Positions 47,760 to 57,606 of a DNA stretch of 64,000 bases are shown here, in pieces (position 1 is the stretch's first letter; each line of letters starts with the position of its first letter). Origin of the DNA: Morchella semilibera (taxonomy: Eukaryota > Ascomycota > Pezizomycetes > Pezizales > Morchellaceae); NCBI GenBank assembly GCA_009192285.1, contig CM018604.1, forward strand, positions 4,745,746-4,809,745. Direction: 5' to 3'. The notes beneath the pieces are model-generated. The model was not told the DNA's origin and ran no database searches. It was given only the letters and a program-made list of their open reading frames with translations. The translations under genes and the position numbers were made by a program.

Positions 47760-49001
47760 ATGACCGCCCCTGCTACCAATGTATTTGATTATCAGAAGCT
47801 CCATACGGATCTCGAAGGGTTCTTTGTCGCTCACCCTGAAGTGGACCCCGCCGCAACGGAAGAAGCGAAGCAAGCGTATGCCCTCCTCCAAAGAGCGCAC
47901 GGAGGGGTCCAGCAATATGCGATCGACATCACCACCCATCACTCCGAAAACGAACAAGGCCGGGCCGAGTTCCACAAAGAAATCCAGGGACTACGGGCTA
48001 AGATTAAGAAGCTGCAAGAAGGAGTCAAAGGAGGTTTAGAGGAGCTCCACGACGACTTGGCCAAGCCATCCAAATCCGAGAAGCTACCCGACCCGGAGAA
48101 ATACCGGGGCGATCGCAAGACTCTCAGGACCTTCCAGAGACAACTTCAGATTAAGCTCACGGCTAATTTGGATCGCTTTCCCACCGCGGCTCAACAACTT
48201 GCGTATTCTATTTCTCGACTGGAAGGACCGGCGGCGGATCAATTTTTAGTTTATATTACAGATGAAGGAATCGCTCTCGATTCCATGGCGGAGTTTTTTG
48301 AAATTTTGGATAATGCTTTTGGGGATCCAGACCGCGCCGCCACTGCTGCTCGAAATCTGAGGGAGATCAGGCAGCGTCAACGCACCTTTTCTGAGTACTT
48401 TGCAGAGTTTCAGCGACATGCTGCCGACTCTGAGTTTAACGAAGCGGCTAAGATTGAATGTTTGTTGGAGGGACTTAACCAGGACCTAATGGCCCTGATG
48501 ATTCAGAATGAAACACCAACGACAATTAAGGATTGCGGGCTGCTCCTTCAACGGCTTGACAATAAGCAACGGGCGCTACAGGCCAGGATGGGGAGATTTC
48601 GTTTTCAAATTCCAAGTGCTCCTGCTCCGCGTCCCTTTGCTCCTCGTCCCCCCGTTGCACCAGCAACATCCCCAGTCGTACGAGGATCACCCCAACCACC
48701 ACCGAAGAATGCTGCGCCAGCGGCCCATCCTTCCTATACTCCTGGGGGAGCTGTTCCCATGGACTTGTCCAACAGTTACCGTCGCCCAGATCCCAGAGAA
48801 AGGGAGGCACGTCGTGTGGAGAATCGTTGCTATTACTGCGGAGGGGTTGGACATTTGGTTAGAGACTGTAAGCTCTCGCCCTCGGGAAGGGCAGCACCCA
48901 GGATGAGGGGAGCGTTGTTGGAAGCAAGAAAGGAAAAGAAGGAAAAGGAAGAGGAGGTATTGTCGGATGAGGAGGAGTTAAAAGATTTGTCCCTGGCCTA
49001 G
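47760..49001 (+). CDS. Gag of the young chromovirus
   Basis: 413-residue frame. It shows a capsid-like helical region with a retrotransposon-gag signature (FQRQLQIKLTANLDRFPT and FSEYFAEFQRHAAD), then a Pro-rich linker and one CCHC zinc knuckle (CYYCGGVGHLVRDC). The end is acidic. The downstream pol frame starts 38 bases later in another frame. Confidence 0.92.
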   Translation: MTAPATNVFDYQKLHTDLEGFFVAHPEVDPAATEEAKQAYALLQRAHGGVQQYAIDITTHHSENEQGRAEFHKEIQGLRAKIKKLQEGVKGGLEELHDDLAKPSKSEKLPDPEKYRGDRKTLRTFQRQLQIKLTANLDRFPTAAQQLAYSISRLEGPAADQFLVYITDEGIALDSMAEFFEILDNAFGDPDRAATAARNLREIRQRQRTFSEYFAEFQRHAADSEFNEAAKIECLLEGLNQDLMALMIQNETPTTIKDCGLLLQRLDNKQRALQARMGRFRFQIPSAPAPRPFAPRPPVAPATSPVVRGSPQPPPKNAAPAAHPSYTPGGAVPMDLSNSYRRPDPREREARRVENRCYYCGGVGHLVRDCKLSPSGRAAPRMRGALLEARKEKKEKEEEVLSDEEELKDLSLA

Positions 49002-49039
49002 GCGGCATAGCCCAGGGACCTCCAAAGGTTTTCTCTCAG

Positions 49040-52000
49040 ATGTTTATTTCAACGTTTTCAGTATCAGAAGGGGAGATGGATGGGAATCAATTGATTGTAG
49101 TATGTTCTATTTCACAAAATAAAAAATCCATTGTACCCACTTATGCCTTGATTGATACTGGAGCGTCGGGATATGCATTTATTGATGAAGACTTTGTGCG
49201 CCGCCATGAATTAAAGATGAAAAATTTACGGACTGAGAGGGAGATTGATGTGATTGATGGAAGGCCTATCGAGTCTGGGAAGGTGACCAGGAAGGTGACG
49301 TTGGAATTGGAGATTAATGGACATGTGGAGGAGTGTCCTTTCTTTGTTACAAAGTTGGGACATTACCCGATTGTGATGGGAATCCCTTGGCTGAGGAAGC
49401 ATGGAGTTTTGATTGATAGTGGAAGGAATGAGATTCGCTTCCAATCATCAGTGTGTCTTGAACATTGCATAGCCAACCACAAACCTATTGTTGCTCGAGG
49501 AATTTCAACTTCACCACCCGAAAAGCCTGTTACAAATATTTCGGCAATTACTCCTCGATCGTTTAAGAAACTTTCGCAAGACCCTACTGTGCAAATTTAT
49601 TCGACTACCCTCTATGCTATCAACAAAGTATTGGAGATGCCTGTCAACCCTGATGGGATGATTCCAATTGATTATCAGCGGTTCCGACAGCTGTTCGATG
49701 AGACCAATGCTTCTAGACTACCACCACATCGTCCCTATGACCATGAGATCAAACTCCAGGAAGGAACAGTACCACCCTTTGGTCCCATGTATAGTATGTC
49801 ACGGGAAGAGCTGAAGGCGTTGAGGGACTATTTGGCCGATAATTTGCAGAAAGGATTTCTTAGATCTAGTAATTCTCCAGCCGGCGCCCCGGTGCTATTT
49901 GTTAAAAAGGCTGATGGTTCCTTACGCTTGTGTGTTGATTATCGAAAGCTAAATGCTATTACGGTTAAGGATCGATACCCTCTTCCCCTTACACCAGAGA
50001 CGATGGCCAACTTAGCCCGCGCTAATTATTTCACCAAGCTGGACCTACGATGGGGATATAATCAGATTAGGATTAAAGAAGGGGACGAGTGGAAAACGGC
50101 TTTTCGAACACGCTATGGACATTGGGAATATTTGGTAATGCCTTTTGCCAGTGGTCTAACTAATGCTCCTGCTACCTTTCAACGTTGGATTAACGATATT
50201 CTTCGCCCCTTCCTGGACCGTTGCGCTACTGCCTATCTGGATGATATTCTTATTTATTCGGAAACCTTGGAACAACACCAACAGGATGTGCGACAAGTAC
50301 TGGAAGCCTTGGAAGCTAATGAGGTTCACCTAAAACCAGAGAAATGCGAATTCAGCGTACAAGAGACAAAATATTTGGGCATGATCTTGACCCCTGGAGG
50401 AATGAAGATGGACCCTGCTAACTTGAAGGTACAGACAATTGTGGACTGGGAAGCACCAAAAACAGTGAAGGAGGTTCAGGAATTTCTTGGGTTTGCCAAT
50501 TTTTATCGACGTTTTATCTATGCGTATTCCCGAGTGGCTCGGCCATTGACTACTCTGACAAAAAAGCATGTACGATTTGAGTGGACCCAAAAAGTTGAAC
50601 AAGCCTTTCAGAAACTCAAGACTGCTTTTACCACCGCTCCCATATTGATGCATCCTGACCCCGAGAAAGAATTTATTGTAGAAACCGACGCGTCAGATTA
50701 TGTGTCGGCAGGGATATTGTCACAACGAGATGATGAAGGAATCCTTCACCCGGTTGCTTTTTTCTCCAAGACCCACTCGCCAGCAGAATGCAATTATGAA
50801 ATTTATGATAAGGAGTTGTTGGCCATTATTCGTTGCTTCGAGGAATGGAGACCTCATTTGGAGACAGCTCAATTTCAAGTCAAAGTACTCACAGATCATC
50901 GCAATCTTGAGTACTTTATGTCGACTAAATTGCTGAATAGACGTCAAACTCGTTGGGCGGAGTTCCTATCTCGGTTTAATTTTATGATTCAGTACAGGCC
51001 GGGGAAGCAGGGAAGGAAGGTTGATATTTTGACCAGGAGACCTAAGGATTTACCGAAGGAGGGGGATGAGAGATTGAAACAACAAAGCCGAGTGGTTCTG
51101 AAGAAGGAGAATTTGGATTTTAAGATAGGTTTGTTAGCGGGTTCTTTGGCAAATGAACCCGCTGAAGGATCGTCTCCCGTACTTGATTTATTTAACAAAG
51201 CTTACCAGAGTGATAGCTTTCCAAACAAAATCCTATCCATGCTCCGAGAGGGCGTTCGACAATCAAAAGAGATTTCGTTGGCTGAGTGCAAGGAGAGCAA
51301 GGAGGGGCTATTGCTTTATCGGAATGTACTCTATGTCCCTGATTATGACGAACTTAAACTCTATTTGTTACGAGAATATCACGATAAACCCTCTGCTGGA
51401 CACCCTGGACGATCAAAGACCTTGGAACTTCTCAGCCGGGAATATTATTGGCCGACCATGCGGAAATATACAGACCGATATGTCCAGAATTGCCATACCT
51501 GTCGGCGAAGCAAGATAAACCATAACCCCCTACAAGGAGTTTTGCGCCCATTATTGGTGCCCAAAGGACCCTGGACGGACGTTACGATGGATTTTGTAAC
51601 GGGACTTCCGGAGAGTCATGGATTTAATGCCATTCTGGTAGTGGTGGATCGGTTGACAAAGATGAAACATTTGATTCCCACGACGGAGAGTGTTAACGCC
51701 AGGGATCTGTCTCGTCTATACCTGGAGCAGGTATGGAAGTTACATGGGCTACCAGAGACTATTGTTTCCGATCGAGGGACACAGTTTACTGCTGAATTTT
51801 GGAAAGTTCTCTGCGAACGGCTGGAGATTGCCCCCCGTTATTCCACAGCCTTTCATCCTCAAACCGATGGACAAACAGAAAGGACCAATGCGATTATGGA
51901 ACAGTACCTCCGTAGTTATGTATCATATCAACAGGATAACTGGGTGGATTTTTTACCTCTGGCTGAATTCGCTACCAATAATCACATCTCCGAAACTACT

Positions 52001-52648
52001 AATATGTCCCCCTTTCAGGCTAACTATGGGAGGCACCCGAGGATGACATTCGGGCCCTTACAGCACGGACAAACGGTGAACGAGGACCAGGCTAATGGGT
52101 TGGCACGGGAGATGGCCCAGGTGTTTGATTTCCTGAAAAGTGAGATGTTTAGGGCGCAAAAGATACAGGAGGAGATGGCCAACCTACATCGGACTCCGGC
52201 ACCTCGATATGCGTTGGGCGATTTTGTCTGGCTCTCGACTCGAAATATTGAAACAAAACGACCCTCGAAAAAACTTGACTGGAAACAAATTGGTCCCTAC
52301 CCGGTCAAACGAATCGTGAGCCCTTATGCCTACGAGTTGGAATTACCTGCCTCTATGAAAATACATCCGGTATTCCATGTTTCATTATTATTGCCAACAG
52401 TTGGGAATCCTCTTCCTGGACAAATTGTTGAACCACCCCCACCGGTGGAAGTTGAAGGAGAAATTGAATGGGAAGTAGCGGAGATATTGGATTCGCGGAA
52501 GAGGGGGCGACGGGTGGAGTACTTGGTTAGATATGTTGGATACGAAGAAGCGTCCTGGCAACCTTCGGGTGATTTGGAGCATAGTCCTGATATTAGGAAA
52601 GCATTTCACGATCAATATCCTTCGAAACCTCGGCCTATCAGGAGCTAG
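49040..52648 (+). CDS. Pol polyprotein of the young chromovirus
   Basis: 1202-residue frame. In order: aspartic protease (ALIDTGASGYAF), reverse transcriptase ([22 protein letters not shown]), RNase H ([28 protein letters not shown]), integrase with an HHCC zinc finger (HPGRSK, CHTCRRSK) and a catalytic core (TVSDRGTQF-like, [13 protein letters not shown]), and a C-terminal chromodomain (VEYLVRYVGYEEASWQPS). This is the protease-RT-RNaseH-integrase order of Ty3/gypsy. The chromodomain probably steers integration to marked chromatin. Confidence 0.94.
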   Translation: MFISTFSVSEGEMDGNQLIVVCSISQNKKSIVPTYALIDTGASGYAFIDEDFVRRHELKMKNLRTEREIDVIDGRPIESGKVTRKVTLELEINGHVEECPFFVTKLGHYPIVMGIPWLRKHGVLIDSGRNEIRFQSSVCLEHCIANHKPIVARGISTSPPEKPVTNISAITPRSFKKLSQDPTVQIYSTTLYAINKVLEMPVNPDGMIPIDYQRFRQLFDETNASRLPPHRPYDHEIKLQEGTVPPFGPMYSMSREELKALRDYLADNLQKGFLRSSNSPAGAPVLFVKKADGSLRLCVDYRKLNAITVKDRYPLPLTPETMANLARANYFTKLDLRWGYNQIRIKEGDEWKTAFRTRYGHWEYLVMPFASGLTNAPATFQRWINDILRPFLDRCATAYLDDILIYSETLEQHQQDVRQVLEALEANEVHLKPEKCEFSVQETKYLGMILTPGGMKMDPANLKVQTIVDWEAPKTVKEVQEFLGFANFYRRFIYAYSRVARPLTTLTKKHVRFEWTQKVEQAFQKLKTAFTTAPILMHPDPEKEFIVETDASDYVSAGILSQRDDEGILHPVAFFSKTHSPAECNYEIYDKELLAIIRCFEEWRPHLETAQFQVKVLTDHRNLEYFMSTKLLNRRQTRWAEFLSRFNFMIQYRPGKQGRKVDILTRRPKDLPKEGDERLKQQSRVVLKKENLDFKIGLLAGSLANEPAEGSSPVLDLFNKAYQSDSFPNKILSMLREGVRQSKEISLAECKESKEGLLLYRNVLYVPDYDELKLYLLREYHDKPSAGHPGRSKTLELLSREYYWPTMRKYTDRYVQNCHTCRRSKINHNPLQGVLRPLLVPKGPWTDVTMDFVTGLPESHGFNAILVVVDRLTKMKHLIPTTESVNARDLSRLYLEQVWKLHGLPETIVSDRGTQFTAEFWKVLCERLEIAPRYSTAFHPQTDGQTERTNAIMEQYLRSYVSYQQDNWVDFLPLAEFATNNHISETTNMSPFQANYGRHPRMTFGPLQHGQTVNEDQANGLAREMAQVFDFLKSEMFRAQKIQEEMANLHRTPAPRYALGDFVWLSTRNIETKRPSKKLDWKQIGPYPVKRIVSPYAYELELPASMKIHPVFHVSLLLPTVGNPLPGQIVEPPPPVEVEGEIEWEVAEILDSRKRGRRVEYLVRYVGYEEASWQPSGDLEHSPDIRKAFHDQYPSKPRPIRS

Positions 52649-52669
52649 GCCCTTGGAGGGGACCTGATC

Positions 52670-53310
52670 TGTCCCGGCGTCTTGGCAGCCGGCCCGACAG
52701 TTCGGTAGGCGATGTACGATTGTGGTTGTTAAGGTAATGCTAAGCGAGAAGTGGGGAGTACGAGGTGGAGGTTGTCGTCATTAGGTTCTAGGAGGTTCGA
52801 TGGCGTGATGGATTGGTAATGTAGAATAGCGGAGATGGTGGGGAGGATTACGAGGTGTGGTCGCGACGGGGTTCTATGAGGTTCTATGAGTGAGTGTGTG
52901 AGTCATAGCGGACTAGTGGAGGAGGTGTGTTAAATAGCGGGGATAGATGTTTTCCTTAGTTCTTTCTTTCTTTCTTCTCTGTCTCGTCTTCCTGTTATCT
53001 CGGTACATAGGAATCTAGTCCTATTTCTAAAGCCATAGCCTCTCGTACCAAAGACTCGATCCTCTGACAAGAGGAAACTCATAGTATCCTCAGGCTTCCT
53101 CGTTCTCGTTGAGGTCCCTTCGGTCCTCACTCTCCCTGCTCTGTGCTCTTGTGCCCTTGCTCTTGCCTTTGTCTTCGCCGGTGCCTGTGCTTGTGCCTGC
53201 CCGGCGTTGTCCCTGTCTTCATCGGCCCCCTCGTCGAGTACACTGTGCTCCTCGAGTCCCTCTGCGTCATCATTGTCATCTTCTTCTTTGCGTCGGGTCA
53301 CTCCGTCACA
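52670..53310 (+). repeat. 3' LTR of the young chromovirus
   Basis: 641 bp, nearly identical to the 5' LTR at 47064-47698, and followed by the ATTTG duplication. Confidence 0.95.
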
Positions 53311-53594
53311 ATTTGCCATTGCAATATGGGCAGACGGTGAATGAGGATCAGGCTAATGGGTTGGTATGGGAAATGTCCCAAGTCTTTGACTTTTTGAAAA
53401 GTGAGATGTTCAGGGCTCAGAAGATATAGGAGGAAATGGCTAATCTACACCGTACCCCAGCACCTCGATATGTGGTCGGCGATTCTGTCTGGCTCTCCAC
53501 TCGAAATATCGAAACAAAACGACCCTCAAAGAAACTCGATTAGAATCTTGAGAGTTACTAGACAGCTTCTCATCTGTTAACATCTTCCCTTCCT

Positions 53595-54911
53595 CTAGTA
53601 AATTAAGATGTCGATGAATACTATTATTGCTGCTATTACCAACAGAGAACTGTTAAGCACGGGCGATAACATAGACTCCCCTTTGTCTAATCTCATTTCA
53701 TCGTTCCTAGCTAAAAACTCCATCATTTCAGTATCACTTTTTTTAAAATCTTCAACCATTTTTTCCGTCAAATGTTTCTTCCCACCGCCTTCCTTCATCT
53801 CCTCTCGTTCCCGCTTCTTTCCTACTAAAGTTTTTGCCATGTTCTCCCTAACCTTTTCCAATTTGTTTTTCTCTTCTTCCGCAGCAGCAGCTTCGGAGCT
53901 TTTATTGTCCTTCTGAATACCCTTAATCGCTTTTAAATCATCCAACAGCAGCAATTCACATATCAATTGCAACCTCCCATCCACCATAGGCCCTTGCTAC
54001 ACCATTTCTCACCATGTCCTCAGCTATCTCCTGTCTTCTTTTGTCTTCCCAACGTTCCATATACCCTTTCACGTTGACATCCAGTCTACCACCTGTCGCT
54101 ACCCAAAACTTGATTCTCATAAAGTCAAAAAACTTTGCCTTAGCTCCATTGGTTGCGTATACATCAAAGTGTTCATGGCAAAGCTTAACAAGCTCAGCCT
54201 TATCATCACCTTTTGTGATCTCCACCCGCATCTTTCTACCATTCACCTGTCTCGGGGCTTGAGAGTCAAGGTATGCGATCAGGTTGGATATAATTCCTGG
54301 GTTTGACAGATCATCCAAACCTAATGCCCGAGCAGGAATCAAGTCTGAAGCAGTACTTGAAGCTGTCTGCTTTGCAATTAAAGCATTCAAAACCTCGACT
54401 ACCGGCACAGATGGTCCCCCCAAACCCATCTCAATAGAGTTTATAGAGGTCGCTGGTTGACTATAGGAAGCAGAAGACTCGGCGCGCATCTCAGCAATGG
54501 ACTCGGCGCGCATCCCAATAGAATTGCGGAAAGTACTGATGATATCGGCATTTGTAAACTGGAGCGGAACTGACTGAGTAGTAGCATTAGGACTCGCTTG
54601 TTGAGCTTGAAGAGCAGCATGCTCGGCGCATGTCTCGGCGCATGTCTCGGCAGAATTGCGGAAAGTATCTGATGGCTGCAGTGGGACAGACAGTGTAGCA
54701 GTATGAAGACCGGCTTGTTGAGTTTGAAGAGCAGCCTGCTCGGCATTTGGCTGGACAGCAGATGGACCCCAACTGATCTATAATGAAAGTTAGCATCAAT
54801 ATTTAAAAATGAACATAGGCTCTTACAGCTTGGTTGTAAAATAGGTGGGGGGAACTCAGAAGGTTGCATGATCGTGATGTTGTAGTTGACTGCGAAGTAG
54901 TTCTCCAACAA
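53595..54911 (-). CDS. Unknown protein with internal repeats and coiled coil
   Basis: Not recognised. The main open frame covers about 54777-53956. Its N-terminal half carries two imperfect repeats of the type AALQTQQAG..ATLSVPLQ..TFRNS and a double MRAES/AEMRAES phrase. Next comes a compact domain (KAELVKLCHEHFDVYATNGA..FFDFMRIKFWVATGG..VKGYMERWEDKRRQ) that looks like a helical DNA-binding or SANT-like fold. A second frame, 53987-53595, continues with a charged coiled coil (EEEKNKLEKVRENMAKTL) and a hydrophobic end (LLVIAAIIVFIDILIY). The frames overlap by about 30 bases, so a frameshift or a weak intron (GTTGCA..TTAAG) separates them. An intron near 54781-54827 probably leads to an upstream first exon, but no ATG was found in the required phase. 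It may be a host gene or a transposon passenger. Confidence 0.5.
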
Positions 54912-55038
54912 TAAAATTTTTATATATGACTAGCGGATAAACATAAACCTCGTCAAAGTGTTCTCTTTGGCCGAACATAGACCAACCGAATCGGTCACCC
55001 TGCGAGTCTAGTGCGCACTTCGTTGCAAAATCTATCTA

Positions 55039-55180
55039 CAGCGAAAGCTTGCTATAACGGTAGCACTTCTCGGTCCCTTTTGCCCGGCCTTCAGCACCAG
55101 CACCTCTTATCTAAGGGTACTCTCTCTATAACGGTACAAAATTCCGGTCCCGAGTGTACCGTTATAGCAAGCCTTCACTG
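55039..55180. mobile_element. pogo-type MITE
   Basis: 142 bp with 24-bp terminal inverted repeats (left CAGCGAAAGCTTGCTATAAC, right inverse CAGTGAAGGCTTGCTATAAC) differing at two positions. TA flanks both ends (55037-55038 and 55181-55182). CAGTG termini and TA targets are typical of pogo/Tigger-like elements. It is non-coding and inverted internally as well. Confidence 0.87.
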
Positions 55181-55270
55181 TAATAGCATAACGGAACTAC
55201 AATATTGAACTACTGGAATTCACCAGACGGAACGGCACGAAAGCAACGGAAATCCATAAGAAATTACGAA

Positions 55271-55754
55271 ATGTCTATGGCAAGAATGGCCGGCGGTCTT
55301 AGATTGCCCAAACCGAACATTGTTCGTCTATCCGTCGGTCGCCGGCTTCAGGATTTTTGTAGTCCGCTGGCAAGAAGAGCTTTTACCACCGGCCAGGTAA
55401 GTCTTCATGCCCAGTGCGTGTTGCTCATGCCAACCAGGTGGTTTAGAAAAACTTGAATGGTGATGGACATATTTCCCCGACTTTGAAGATCCCCAGAAAG
55501 CATATTCTGCACCAGGATACGTTGCACGGGATGAGTTCCATCAGCTAGATAAGGTGAGCACTGAATAGCTAGAGATGTGTATAATGTTAATGGGTTATTA
55601 GGATATGGCAGTCGTTAAGACTCACGTGGCCGACTTGGAGACGGATGTTAGTGACTTGGGGAAGAAAGTTGATAGTGTGTTGTGGTTTCTTGTGGGTGGC
55701 TTCATGATTTGGGAAATATATAAAAAGAAAACGAAGACTTCCGCTGTCAAATAG
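55271..55754 (+). pseudogene. Possible mitochondrial coiled-coil membrane protein gene, probably broken
   Basis: Exon 1 (55271-55396) encodes an Arg/Ser/Ala-rich, acid-poor N-terminus (MSMARMAGGLRLPKPNIVRL) like a mitochondrial presequence, ending at a clean GTAAGT donor. A middle exon reads TYFPDFEDPQKAYSAPGYVA and DEFHQLDK up to the GTGAGC donor at 55554. The last exon (55602-55754) gives a coiled coil (HVADLETDVSDLGKKVDSV), a membrane helix (LWFLVGGFMIWEIY) and KKKTKTSAVK. Introns 2 and the last exon fit in phase. In the middle exon an in-frame TGA (55461-55463) lies just before the conserved reading, and no acceptor avoids it, so either this copy is broken or the first junction is wrong. 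The family is not identified. Confidence 0.45.
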
Positions 55755-56225
55755 GGCGGATCATAAAATCTGGAGAGGCCTTCAGCCGTTTGTGAGTGAC
55801 GCTGGATCTTCACTAAGGAATATTGCTAACGAAATTCGACATAGTTCTCACTTGTTCGGGAGGTCACTTGGGCTAGTTCTTGCTTGTACGCATGGCTATG
55901 GCGTTTTGCTTTTTTTTTATTTGGTATAGAGGCATCATAAGGGAAGGGTGAACAGAGGGTTTGCTGTTCGCAATTAGACGACTTAATTACTATTACCAGT
56001 AGAAAAATGATTTCATTACAAGGCCGGACGGTTTACCGTTTACTTTGTTATATTGTATTGGGGGCCTGTAGCACCATGTTTTTCTGATTTTGAATCTCCA
56101 AATACCGCATTAATTTGAATGAACGGCCGGTCACACAGGAGGTTGACTTTAGGTGAGGCGCTGGATTGAGTGATATAAGACTTGGGCGAGACATGTTTTA
56201 AGGAATAACACGCGAGATTAATGAA
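55755..56225. other. Spacer without recognised features
   Basis: AT-rich, with a T run at 55910-55918. Nothing coding or repeated was recognised. Confidence 0.45.
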
Positions 56226-56954
56226 TTACAATATAGTTTCAAGCGGTAAGAGTCCAGCCTCAAAGTCAATATCCTCATGCCCATCCTCCATCTCATCCAT
56301 TTCCACGTTGTCAGGTGTTCCCTCCCGGCCCCAATTCCTTAGTTTCTCAACTATAGTAGTAGTCTCTAGTCGTTTAATAGAAATCTCAGCAGAGTCACAA
56401 CTACCATCAATACGTAGAGATAGACCTAAGGCCCGGAATGATCTAAGGACTACATGTTGTCTTTCCCTGCAGAACCGCTCCCATGCCTCTCCTACAGCCC
56501 AAGTTGTAAGAACCCGTCTTCTACCCACTTCACTACCTATTGGTCTTTTCCCAGTGGTTTGTTCCTTTTCTAAAATTTCAAGATTATCCTCGATGGTTTC
56601 CTGTCAAATTGTTATTGGAAATTTTTCTTTTTGTGGGGGGAAAAAAATAGGTGTTGACTTACTCTTAATATATCCTTGAATGGCCGGTTGACAGAAACAT
56701 TAAGAGGTTGTACTAAAGAAGTGCAACCTCCGGGTATTAGAGATAAAGTGATATCATTTGCACGAAGAACATCTAATACATCCTCTTTTTTTATGACCGC
56801 CAAATAAATCCAAAACCATTAATGTAGGTTTATTTTCTAGAACAGGTATGACCTGTTCTTCTAACCACTCAATAATATTCCCTGAATTGGCATAACGTAT
56901 TTCACCCAGAAGCCGATCTTCACGAGGTAACTGACTCATGCCACCCACTGGCAC
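56226..56954 (-). pseudogene. pogo-type transposase fragment (DDE_1 C-terminal part)
   Basis: Catalytic half of a DDE_1 transposase. It shows IIEWLEEQVIPVLENKPTLM then VLDLFGGHK, ITLSLIPGGCTSLVQPLNVS and NRPFKDIL, followed after a 62-nt intron (56601-56662) by a C-terminal part (TTWAVGEAWERF). One frame slip lies in the A7 run at about 56789-56795. The N-terminal DNA-binding half is missing, and the sequence upstream is short and then cut by an LTR at 57048. It is a truncated, inactive copy, from a different subfamily than the element at 18343. Confidence 0.8.
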
Positions 56955-56988
56955 CTATGAGGTGGAAGATACAAAAAAAGAGCTTAAC

Positions 56989-57047
56989 TTAGGGAGAGTT
57001 AAGACTATTAGGGAAGCTGCAACAGTTTATGGGATCGCTTATACAAC
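56989..57047 (+). pseudogene. Remnant of a psq-type helix-turn-helix of a pogo transposase
   Basis: Plus-strand reading VKTIREAATVYGIAYTT matches the HTH_psq recognition helix seen at the start of pogo-type transposases. It stops at the LTR beginning at 57048. The opposite strand from the neighbouring DDE fragment shows it is a separate piece. Confidence 0.6.
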
Positions 57048-57606
57048 TGTCCTGGCGTCTTGGCATCGGTCCCAAGCGCTGTTATAATTGTTAGGGTAAT
57101 GCTAATCGAGGAAGTGGTGAGTTAAAGAGGAGGTGTCGTCATTGGATTCTAAGAGGTTCGATGGCGTGATGGATTTGTAATTTAAATAGCAGAAATGGTG
57201 GGGAGGAATACGAGGTATGGTTGCGATGGATTTCTACGGGTTTCTATCGGTTGACGTATGAGTCATAGCGGACTGGTGAAGGAGGGGTGTTAAATAGCGG
57301 GATAGATGTTTTCCTTAGTTCTTTCTTTCTTTTCTCTCTGTCTCATCCTTCTGTTATCTCGGTACATAAGAATCTACCCCTATTTCTAAGCCATAGCTCC
57401 TTGTACCCAAGATCCTGTCCTCTGAAGAGGAAAGCCATAGTCCCTCTCATCCTTCTCGTCGAGGTCCATCCGGTCCTCACTCTCTCTGCTCTGCGCTCTT
57501 GTGCCTTTACCCTTGCCTTTGCCTTTGCTGGTGCCTGTGCTTGTGTCTGCCCGGTGTTGCTTCTATCTTTGTCTGTCTCCTCGTCGCGTAGGATGTGCTC
57601 CTCGAG
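57048..57606 (+). mobile_element. LTR fragment, Ty3/gypsy family
   Basis: Begins TGTCCTGGCGTC and follows the family LTR for about 560 bp, then ends abruptly where a reverse-oriented LTR begins. Diverged, older copy. Confidence 0.85.

Larger units (their letters stand above)
47064..53310 (+). mobile_element. Ty3/gypsy chromovirus, whole-looking and young
   Basis: Two LTRs (47064-47698 and 52670-53310) flank a gag frame and a pol frame, with the perfect 5-bp target duplication ATTTG at 47059-47063 and 53311-53315. The LTRs differ by about two substitutions and one six-base length difference over some 635 bp, so the insertion is recent. It lies in the integrase region of an older relative. Pol ends in a chromodomain, which places it among fungal chromoviruses. 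No TGG-type tRNA primer site directly follows the 5' LTR. Some related fungal families self-prime, but that is inference here. A purine patch (GGAGGGGAC) precedes the 3' LTR. Confidence 0.95.
40829..53541 (+). mobile_element. Old Ty3/gypsy chromovirus copy, broken and interrupted
   Basis: A degraded member of the same family as the young element nested in it. Parts: 5' LTR 40829-41464, then internal pieces at 41465-41649, 42290-45395, 46027-47063 and 53311-53541 that show gag, protease, reverse transcriptase, RNase H and integrase similarity. It is interrupted by two solo LTRs (41650-42284 and 45396-46026) and by the whole element 47064-53310. No 3' LTR is seen, because the copy ends near 53541. 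It carries on the order of ten breaks and is clearly older than its insertions. Confidence 0.88.
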
